From: Piezodorus guildinii
Taxonomy: Eukaryota; Arthropoda; Insecta; Hemiptera; Pentatomidae
Assembly (NCBI GenBank): GCA_023052935.1
Contig: CM041297.1
Coordinates: forward strand, 87,443,021 to 87,507,020
DNA length: 64,000 bases
Reading direction: 5' to 3'
The notes under the pieces were generated by a model. It saw only the letters and a program-made list of their open reading frames with translations, did no database searches and was not told the DNA's origin. Every line of letters begins with the position of its first letter. The first letter of the stretch is position 1. Both the position numbers and the translations under genes were made by a program. This document shows positions 56,110-64,000 of the stretch, piece by piece.

Positions 56110-56445
56110 TTATGAGTGTAGCGTTACAGAGAAGACTTATAAAAATTACCTATTTTTTTTATTAATTGGTTATCGGATACTGAAGTATTACTGAAATATG
56201 GATAAATTTGACAATGGACACATTGGTTAACAGTAGGAAGCAGCAAGTCTTGTAGCATAGATGATATTTTTTTGTAGCGGTGGTAATTATTAATTATCCG
56301 CATTGATAGGTTTTGGATTATTTCAAGTTTTTGGTAATTAGTTAAGCAGGTTGAGCTCCAGGCTGGCGAGGCATGTATAATCAGCGGGCGGATAACAGCT
56401 TTACATATTATTAGTTTGTTATGAGGGCTCTCGATAATAAATATC
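56110..56445 (-). pseudogene. Jockey-type LINE (family F), C-terminal reverse transcriptase fragment
   Basis: The minus-strand frame (to a stop at 56124) reads KLIICKAVIRPLIIHASPAW, then TNYQKLEIIQNLSMRIINNY HRYKKISSMLQDLLLPTV. This is the post-palm segment of Jockey-type reverse transcriptases (YKxxIRPxxxxASPxW...TNxxKLxxxQNxxxRxIxNxxRYxxI). It is fuller than the relative at 16352-16975. It is truncated at the 5' side where a long T run (56446-56472) begins, which may be the poly-A tail of another minus-strand insertion. The catalytic residues are absent. Confidence 0.82.
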
Positions 56446-56820
56446 ATTTTTTTTTTTTTTTTTTTTTTTTTTAGGGTGGTTTATTTGTAGGCGACGTTTG
56501 GTAAACAACTTCTATTTTACACAATATTTGCTAAACTTTTTTAAAACATTGTAAAACATGATTTATTCTGAATTATTCAAACTAAAATTACATCCTTATA
56601 TTCACTGATGGGTTTTTTCGTACATTATTCCAAATATTACATTCTAGCCACGGTAGCCAGACAGAACTACCCAGCATTTGGGCAACCGTGGCATGCACGT
56701 TATGTCCATTGCTTATTACTATAATCAAGATAAATTTTGTTTAAAAAAATAAATAATTGTTTGTTAAAACATCTCTGAATTACATACTTGTAGAAACAAT
56801 CAAGACGATCTAAATTCTAT
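56446..56820. other. Poly-T run and unannotated DNA
   Basis: T run at 56446-56472, then AT-rich sequence with a short inverted pair CCACGGTAGCC...GCAACCGTGGCATG (56647-56698). No gene recognised. Confidence 0.45.
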
Positions 56821-57058
56821 TCGCTGTTTATTCATTTATTCATTGTGACTAATCGACATATGCTACAATGGGATTCCTAAATTTTGTAAATCCAGGTCTA
56901 ATTAGAATAGCAATCTTAAACGAGTACCTGACATCGCATAGCCTCGTAGCCACCATTTTACGTACCTATTGATAATTTTTGTTCTCCCTTTTGAGGTTTG
57001 AACCCGCGACACTGAGCATAGAAGGCTGTTATTCTAGCCACTGCACCACAAGTGACTT
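56821..57058 (-). mobile_element. tRNA-derived SINE, family 1, copy l (diverged)
   Basis: Reverse-strand copy: TGTTTATTCATTTATTCATTG (tail), GACTAATCGACATATGCTAC, AAACGAGTACCTGACATCGC, head region at the right (complement of GTTTGAACCCGCGACACTG). A deletion removes part of the body near 56965. Confidence 0.78.
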
Positions 57059-57439
57059 CTAATCTCTGATCGTTAATTTTTAAACTAGGAGACGACATGG
57101 TCGAATCCATTAAATTTGTTTATTTAATCTTCAATGCATATCTAATTATGATTCCTAATGAATTATAAAAAATTAGCCGTAGTTTCAAAAGGAACAATGT
57201 AAGCTGGTTGAAATTCTCACGCCTGTCAATTCATAACTCAAAACGTTACTTATGTGAAATTTTTTTTTTTTTTTTTAATATGAGTGTGTGGGAAGATCTA
57301 TCAATTGCGCAAAATTATTGTTGTTGTTTTTTTGTTATGTTTTTTCCAACAGTACTGCAAATAAACGTTTTAATAATTTTAAATGTTAATAATCTAATTA
57401 AAAAAGTATCATTGAATCATTTAATAACGTGCCTGTCTA
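57059..57439. other. No recognised feature
   Basis: AT-rich with a T run at 57260-57276. The 84-codon plus frame spanning the run has no recognisable domain. Confidence 0.45.
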
Positions 57440-57868
57440 TTAGACTGAAGAAAAACGTTTAAAATATCGGCACATAAGCCATGTCAAGACTGATTTAATC
57501 AGAATGAAACCTATATCGTATTAAAGCTCATTAAAATTTACATCATTAGAAACGACTTTGATAAAATCGTAAAAAGGTACAAAAGTTTTTATAATATCTC
57601 AGGCAAGAAGCGTAAATATGTACTTCCAGTAATATAAAACTAATCGTTTTTGTCTACACTGACAGACACACATACATTTTTCAGGGTCATTTTGCGTAGA
57701 GTAGAGTAGAAGTGGTGTTTTACGGCGATAAGTAACGGGATTATTAAGCCTAATGGTAATATTGACTCAGAGGATCATAAGAATTTTCTGTGAAAATTCG
57801 AATAGTTCACGATCGGAATGATTTTACTTAGAATGGATTTCTTAATTAGGTAAATGACAGTAAAAGGG
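57440..57868 (-). mobile_element. Helentron-like repeat, copy 10 (diverged)
   Basis: Family blocks AACGTTTAAAATATCGGCAC then ATAAGCCATGTCAAGAC, AATGAAACCTATATCGTATTA, and an end region TTCACGATCGGAATGATTTT, then GGTAAATGACAGTAAAAG. The left edge is uncertain. Confidence 0.6.
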
Positions 57869-58659
57869 ATGAGGAATAACTCAGCAGGTTATTTCCTGCT
57901 GGGAATTCTGCAAGGGTTGTGGAAGAAGTGTACATCATACCAAAACATTAATTAGAACAATTAAAAAAAGTTTAAGACTTCCATTAGTTTCTACTTTTCT
58001 GATATAGACCTGTGTCTGAGAATCCTTAATCTAGGTCAGAAGATTAAGCATATTCCATTATACTCTTTACTATGAATGAAGTCCCGCAATCTTAATCCAT
58101 AGCAGTACCCCGGGAACTCCTTTCTTTTGCAGAAATCTTCCCGAGGTGCTTAAGCACCTGTTAATGCTGACCAAGCCCACCTAGCAGTAACGGTATAGGG
58201 TTTATACAATCTGTTTATACAAGCATCCAAAGCCCCCGCCTGTATGAGAGAGCTTTCTAAACGGTTTAATCACTTTTGTCAGCTCCATACTATTATTCCA
58301 CTTGCCTACATACAGCGACCGCTTCTCTTCATATATTTTCTATTTTTTTCCCATCATTCTTCTATCCGACTTCTGGTATTTATGACTGGTATCTACAATT
58401 CAAACTAGCCGTTCTCTCCCTCGGCAATGAATTCATCAGGATTTTTTTCCTAAGACGTCTCATGATAATTTATGCTCTATCGCATCGCTTGAGGAAGGAA
58501 TTGAGAGATTAATCATAAAGATTCAGTTCCTTTTTAAGAAGAATTACTTCTTTAAAGGAATTTCTCATGGTGATTCAAAAATCGTTTGCATTACTCTGCG
58601 TAATGATTTGTTATTAGTTTTTTAAGTTTATTAGTTTTAGCTACAGAGTTTATTAAAAA
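57869..58659. other. GC-richer island (about 58000-58510) in AT-rich DNA
   Basis: Balanced composition without a repeat match. A 78-codon plus frame at 58276-58512 (MSAPYYYSTCLHTATASLHI) has a hydrophobic stretch but no recognisable domain. Possible non-coding conserved DNA. Confidence 0.3.
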
Positions 58660-59050
58660 TCTGTGGCGGGCAACACACGACTTACACTTACCTCGGTTGT
58701 TAAAATCAATTTAAGAACTATTGAATAAACTTAGTATTAAAAAAAAATATATATATGTATATGTCTTCGTTGAAACACAGATTAAATGACATAGCAGTAT
58801 AATCAACAAATTTATGCGTAATTTTTACTTTACATTACCATCTACAACTTTGTATGAAATATAACATGAATTCTCAAACCTTAAGCTTTCCCAAGTTATA
58901 TTATACATCTATTTTATCACTATTCATGTTCGAAAAAAAATCTTTTTAGTTGTCAAATTTGTTCAACTTGTAATTTACCCAATTGTTATCAACTTGTGAA
59001 TTTGGAAGTAAAATTATTTCCTTTAGAGTGGCCACAAATATATCTTTAAA
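58660..59050 (-). mobile_element. Helentron-like repeat, copy 11 (truncated)
   Basis: Starts TCTGTGGCGGGCAACACACG then ACTTACACTTACCTCGG and can be followed to about AAGTAAAATTATTTCC, where homology ends. The stem-loop end is missing. Confidence 0.68.
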
Positions 59051-59104
59051 ATATTTTTATATTATTTTGGTATAATGATTTGTCTTTTTTTTTTTTTTTT
59101 TTTT

Positions 59105-59730
59105 GTCAGAATTGGATATTCCGCTTGTTCCGGTTGAACAGATCCGCTATTTAGTGCTCCTGCTTGACAAACGTCTTACACGGAACCCGCAGACAACGCT
59201 GAAAAGACAATAAACTGCTAGCCGATTTCGGTTACTTTAACATCTACTAGGTAGGCGCTCTAACCTTTCACTTAACAACAAAGAACTCATTAACATGGCA
59301 ATCATAAAGCCTATCTGGATCTACGGAGTTGGGCTTTGAGGTTCTACTAAACCATCAAACTCTTCCCGTATCCAATCCTTAAAACTCATATAGTGTGTTT
59401 GTGACATAACAGTAAATTTCACTCAAAGGCTTACAACTAAACCATTGAATTCTTAGCGTATTCAATCCTTAAAATCCAAAATCCATGTATCACTCCTTCC
59501 ATGAAAAACTCCACTTCCAATCTAATCCACTAATTTCAATCCTTGCTCCCTCTTCAATTCCTAACAATCCGCCGAGGCGTCTGAAAAGAAGACGGCCTTC
59601 TTGTTTAGATTCACTACTAGAGTGCTGCCGACGATGTTTTTTTTTTATGTATGTTATCATTAAGCAGCATATTTGCTAGTTGGATTATAATATACAGTTG
59701 TAAATTTTAATAAAATAAAAAACAAAACAA
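59105..59730 (+). pseudogene. Jockey-type LINE (family D), C-terminal fragment with local duplication
   Basis: Plus-strand traces PLVPVEQIRYLVLLLDKRLT, IIKPIWIYGVGL, STKPSNSSRIQSLK, then YHSFHEKLHFQSNPLISILA and NNPPRRLKRRRPS match the minus-strand element at 10804-11580. Stops and frameshifts are numerous. The CTAAACCATCAAACTCTTCC segment is repeated in diverged form about 90 bp later (59345-59390 and 59435-59480). The 3' end is A-rich near 59710-59735. Confidence 0.82.
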
Positions 59731-59799
59731 AAAAAACCTTTTCATGTAGGTGAAATGAAATATCTCATTAAAAAATGAAAAAAAATAATAATGTGTCAT

Positions 59800-60110
59800 T
59801 ATTATTTCTATTACTCAACAATGTCTAATCGTGGTTTTGCGCGTGGGGTATTTTATAAATCCGCTCGTCTATATGCTTTGGGACAAACAAGGCAGGCGGA
59901 CAGGTATTGTAGGCCAACAGTATATATAACAAAGGAACGCCAAGAGTTGACGGAGACCTGAGAGGCTAGAATTAAAGTCATGATTAATAATTGCGACTGT
60001 GGCATCTGTCCAGGGATAGTCCCTTATAGATCGGAGCTATATAGAGCACTCGATAACATCTCCTGAACCGCACCACAAAAACTATCCCTTAATCTGCTAC
60101 AGTCTTAGGC
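59800..60110. other. GC-richer island, function unknown
   Basis: Balanced block containing TATATATAACAAAGG at 59922. No open frame, no repeat partner. Confidence 0.3.
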
Positions 60111-60469
60111 ACGAATAGCTCTTTAGTGTAGTCTTTGAGCATATTATACTTATCTTTAAAATCTAAAAATAGCATTTTCTGAAGATTTTTCTTTCTATTG
60201 TATTTTAAGAAACCTTAATCATTATTCATGATAAATTGATAAGCTGTAAGACACAGTACCAACAAAACCCTTTTAAGTAACTTATAGTAAGGTTTTTTTC
60301 TGCCTTACAATTATTGGGTAGTCCTAAAAGGTCGTAGAGATTTTTAAAATAAAATTTACCTTTTATTTTTTCTACCAAAAAGGAATCACAAAGGTAATGT
60401 TTATTTGTATGCCTTTAATCCTAATGGAATTAACTATGTTTACACAATGAATTATTAACGCTGTTAACT

Positions 60470-60660
60470 TCATTTATTTGTATTTATTTTATCTACAAAT
60501 TTTGTTATTTTATACGTTTATTTAGTTTGGTTTCATTTTATGTAATTTGCATTTATTTTGTCTATATAGTAAATATTTTATGAATGGGATCCTTTAGCAA
60601 TATTATTATTGTCCATTGTGACAAACTGTAATACACACGAAAAAATAAAATAAAATAAAA
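60470..60660 (+). mobile_element. LINE 3' untranslated end (family B), nested in mariner
   Basis: Shares the TGAATGGGATCCTTTAGCAA...TATTATTATTGTCCATTGTG...AAACTGTAATAC block with family-B ends at 22310 and 61700, and ends in AAAATAAAATAAAATAAAA. Confidence 0.6.
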
Positions 60661-60679
60661 ATTAACGCTAGGCCCATGT

Positions 60680-60955
60680 GTCTTTAAGGACACGGCAACC
60701 CGCCGTACTCTACTGGCATTGCTTGCTCCTTCGGATTTCCATCTTTTCCGTTCCCTCGAAAATTTTCTACAAGGAAAATCCTACTCTTCAGAAGATGAGC
60801 TTAAAACGAAACCTTTTTTTGTTCTTCAGGAGTAAGGACAGTGATATTTGGAAAAAAAGGATAATTGACTTTCCCAGTTGTTAGGAAAGAGTAATCGCTA
60901 ACGGTGGTAACTATTTTCTAGATTAAATAAATAAATTTTAAGCTGTTCATCAATT
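60680..60955 (+). pseudogene. Mariner transposase, C-terminal remnant
   Basis: Frame 1 reads APSDFHLFRSLENFLQGKSY SSEDELKT. After a frameshift it reads FRSKDSDIWKKRIIDFPSC, a stop, then ERVIANGGNYFLD and a final stop. APSDxHLFxSLxxxLxGKxF and the closing RxxxVIxNxGxYFxD are signature mariner sequences; the D in PSD is the third catalytic residue of the D,D34D triad. At least one frameshift and one internal stop make it inactive. The N-terminal DNA-binding part and the first two aspartates are absent. Confidence 0.88.
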
Positions 60956-61231
60956 TTAATTTTGGTCCAAATTTCTCCACGAACTTTTCGGACAACCCAA
61001 TATTAACCCCAATAAGCAGCCCCAATATGTGTGCTTAAAAATATATTGCATCATATTTATACATCTTTGTTTAAATACTTAGTATTATATTTCTATTAGA
61101 ATTAGAATTATGGTTCCTTGCACGAGTTTCCTATTTCATTGACTTTTTTTTTTTGCTCAAAATTGGTTTTAAAAAACAACTAAAATTTGTAAATTTGAAG
61201 TATTTTAACCGGCAGGGCTTTATAACATTTT

Positions 61232-62319
61232 TACTTTCACTTACCTATATATGAAATATATAGTAAGGAAAAGTATTGCGATCGTGAAAATGTTCGAATT
61301 CCAGTTTCCAACGGAAATACACGTTTCAGGGTTCCCAGAGTCTAAATAACCAAGTCCTGAAAAAAGGTGAGAGTGTGTGTGGTAAATCGAGCGCGAAAAC
61401 GAAAAGACGTACGAAACTGAAATTTCATATTTAAGACAATTATACGTCCGAAATGTTACAGCAACTTTTTAACAAAAATCGGCCGACCAAAAGTGCTACT
61501 TTGTACTATACATTTTGCACCTTTTTACGATTTTCCCAAAAACGGCAGTAACGATTTTATTAAACTTGCTAAGTCGGTGTAAAATTAAACTGGCTTTAAT
61601 ATGATGTAGGTTTCATTCTGAGTGCAATAGACTAACAGGGCTAAAATATTAAGATTAAGATTAAAATATCCTCCCTCTAAAGTACCTTTAATTTTATAGA
61701 AAATTTTGTATATAGTTATGTTCGTTTGTATAATGTTTGTTTATTTGTAAACTTTTATTTATCTCAATTATAGTTTAATGTTTTGATTTGTTTTGTTTTA
61801 ATATTTATTATTATTTAATTCTATATATATCATTTATTTGTAATTATCTCAATTATAGGTTGTCGTTGGTTTTTTTATTTTTTGTATATATTATATTTTA
61901 TTTTATTTGACTTTATCATTGTATACTGTAGATATTGTGTGAATGGAATCTTATATCACTATTACTAATGTTCATATAGAAACTAATTGTAATATATCTC
62001 AATAAAAAAAAAATAAAAAAATGTTATAGATTTAGAAAAATTACCCATATCATCTTATTAGGATTGATGGAAAACGACTAAATGTAAAAGTTGAACGAAT
62101 TTGATAACCAAATAAATGAAAGAGCGAAAATATTTATTTAATGTAATGTTTGGTTTTTTTGGACATAACAACAGCAACGTAGATGTACTAAAAAAAAAAA
62201 AAAATATTTAAATTAACTTCAAAGTTTGAAAATTTAAGTTTAAGTAAATTTAAGTAATTAAACTGATTGATTAACAGCGCAGGTAAGTAAAATTCTTGAG
62301 TTGTCCGCAATAGATTTTT
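61232..62319 (-). mobile_element. Helentron-like repeat, copy 12 (with LINE insertion)
   Basis: Stem-loop end TACTTTCACTTACCTATATATG then GCGATCGTGAAAATGTTCG; far end AATTCTTGAGTTGTCCGCAA then TAGATTTTTT. Family sequence is interrupted at about 61700 and resumes at about 62023 (GTTATAGATTTAGAAAAATTA). Confidence 0.78.
61700..62022 (+). mobile_element. LINE 3' untranslated end (family B), nested in Helentron-like repeat
   Basis: TA-rich sequence ending ATTGTGTGAATGGAATCTTA, CACTATTACTAATGTTCATA, then ATATCTCAATAAAAAAAAATAAAAAAATG. A short TTATAGA direct repeat at both edges may be the target duplication. No coding sequence remains. Confidence 0.7.
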
Positions 62320-62359
62320 TCATATATATAAGTGTGAATATAAGAGTTATAGGGAATAC

Positions 62360-62600
62360 AAAAACATATTTATTTAACTCAAGACAAGAAATATTTGCGG
62401 ACGAAGACAGTGAATCCCAGACTTGGACAGCCCCAGACGGCTGAACGATATCCTGCAGGACATTCAGGATCGAGGACAGATGAAGATAAGAGGTTGGGCG
62501 GCGCCTCTGAGGGTCGCGTTGACCTGCATTGTCTAGGATGCACTAGTGTCCAAGCGTACGGTGCAACTGCATTAATAGATGTTGGCGTAATAGTTAACAT
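62360..62600. other. GC-richer island, function unknown
   Basis: Balanced block with two opposite open frames of 73 and 82 codons and no recognisable domain. An exon fragment or old element cannot be excluded. Confidence 0.35.
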
Positions 62601-64000
62601 TTTCCGAATAAAACATTTTTTTATTTTACTTACATCTACATGAAATATTACCTAAGTGAAGATTTAGATTTAAACTTTTCAAGGAATATATGTAAGTTTT
62701 ACAGCCCTATAATCAATCACCCTAAGATAGTCTGTGTATTTATGTATACAACTATGAGCTCAAGTGCCAAATCTTATATGTTACTGCGATAATTTAACAA
62801 GAATAGATTGATGTGTTTGTCTTGATTCAGCCTAACTCAAAAAATGAACATGTAAAACCGAAATAATGTTTTTGAGGTTGTTACATTCTGCAATATTAAG
62901 CCAAAATCGAAAGACCCGAAACGCCACTTAAAATAACTAATTTCAAATAAATGTCATTAGATATCTTATTGCCTTTTCAACAATTTGATAAGACTTGACT
63001 CCAGAATTTTTAAATTAAATTTTAAATTCATTAAATTAAGAGTTTAAGTTTATTAAAAACTTTTTTAAATACAAAAATTCTGAAACAATAACCACGGGAA
63101 GCGAGCGTCACCTAATTCATATTGCAGGCATACGATAGAGTTTGCACAAGGTCACTTGAGGAAGGAATATTTTCCGCTAAATTTCAAACAAGGTAAATGC
63201 CACCAACATTTTGATTAGAGCAACCAGAGTTAGAGTATTTAAAAAAAAAAAGCGACGACTCTAATAAATGTAGATAAAAAGTAACTTTTTTCAATCAAGA
63301 TAATATAGATATAGATCAGGTTCTAGCGACAAATGTTATATTAAAAAATATTCTTCAATAAATTTTTGACAAGTTATCTGTGACAAGTTATATTTAAGGG
63401 TAAACATTACTGACACCCAGCCAAAAGACATATCTATGTAAAGATTACTACAGGAACGTTTATGTCAAAATAATAGATTGCTGAGAATAACCAATCCCTA
63501 CATGATATTTTCTGAACAGAAAATTATCAACTCACAGAATAATAATTTGTTTATAAGGATACAAACAAGGGTCGATAGTGCCTAGACGTCGATTACCCCT
63601 GACGTCTAATCTATAAAGCTGAGTGACAGTCTGTCAACTACTTTGTGGTTAAGTCAGTCTTTAGTAAACTTGCCGGTGTTGTGGTCTTTTGTAGTCTCTG
63701 GCAGCTCAGAATAGTCCGGGGCGGTTACTGACCGATTTCATCTCGGTAATGACACGAGGTGAATAACAGAAAGAAAACATAATTTCATTCCTGTCTCATT
63801 CAATGTGTGAATAATTTATTTCAGTTCGTCAATCTACATTCGTAGATGATTTAGAAATAACCGTACTTTTCAGTACCCAAATTATAATATAGTTGCTAAC
63901 CCTTTTATATTCCAATTAAATTTATGAAACATGGTATCTTATGTATATTTATCTATTAGGTAAGGCATCACTCACTGAGACAGGCCATTTAATCTTTATA
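62601..64000. other. No recognised feature
   Basis: AT-rich, apparently unique, with a slightly less AT-rich patch at 63540-63760. No gene or repeat recognised. Confidence 0.5.

Larger units (their letters stand above)
60314..61000 (+). mobile_element. Mariner element, internally deleted, with nested LINE tail
   Basis: Left end TTGGGTAGTCCTAAAAGGTC, right end GAACTTTTCGGACAACCCAA: inverted terminal repeats with mismatches. Both are flanked by TA (60312-60313 and 61001-61002), the mariner target duplication. Most of the transposase is gone; only the C-terminal part remains (separate entry). The 5' part up to about 60465 is non-coding and is followed by an inserted LINE 3' end. Confidence 0.88.

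Overview
The window looks like a stretch of an animal nuclear genome, most likely an arthropod and probably an insect. It is strongly AT-rich (estimated by eye at roughly two-thirds A+T). It has no operons, no long host open reading frames, many long AT and GT microsatellites, and a dense load of short, decayed transposable elements. The Jockey-type retrotransposons, the mariner remnant and the Helentron-like repeats fit an insect, but the sequence does not identify the species. I find no convincing host protein-coding gene, tRNA or rRNA gene. The window reads as a gene desert or a very large intron.

Layout. 0-9 kb: microsatellites, two copies of an unclassified dispersed repeat, SINEs, a fold-back MITE family (0.7 and 6.8 kb), a Helentron-like repeat, and a palindromic element carrying hammerhead-ribozyme motifs (5.5-5.9 kb). 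9-24 kb: 5'-truncated Jockey-type LINE fragments with target-site duplications, two more Helentron-like copies, SINEs, and several GC-richer islands that could be regulatory. 24-36 kb: SINEs from several tRNA-derived families, a piggyBac-like MITE (33.0-33.7 kb) and LINE 3' ends. 36-45 kb: the most interesting part. It holds a tandem repeat with a hammerhead motif (37.0-38.1 kb), a 3.4-kb palindromic Penelope-like retroelement with reverse transcriptase and GIY-YIG endonuclease sequence (39.0-42.4 kb), and a near-perfect 0.3-kb palindrome with two opposed hammerhead motifs (44.36-44.67 kb). 45-64 kb: many Helentron-like copies, SINEs, Jockey and RTE/R1-type LINE fragments, and a mariner transposase remnant with intact ends (60.3-61.0 kb).

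How the parts fit. Three insertions (5.5, 39-42 and 44.4 kb) share one design. Each is a head-to-head inverted pair of elements with hammerhead-type motifs near the outer ends. Each is flanked by a 12-13 bp direct repeat, with a 30-42 nt unmatched extension on one side only. This matches what is known of Penelope-like elements (GIY-YIG retroelements with hammerhead motifs in their LTR-like ends) and suggests the two smaller palindromes are non-autonomous relatives moved by Penelope enzymes. The SINEs and Jockey fragments carry clean target-site duplications, which indicates target-primed reverse transcription. I found these structures by reading the sequence; no alignment or database search was possible.
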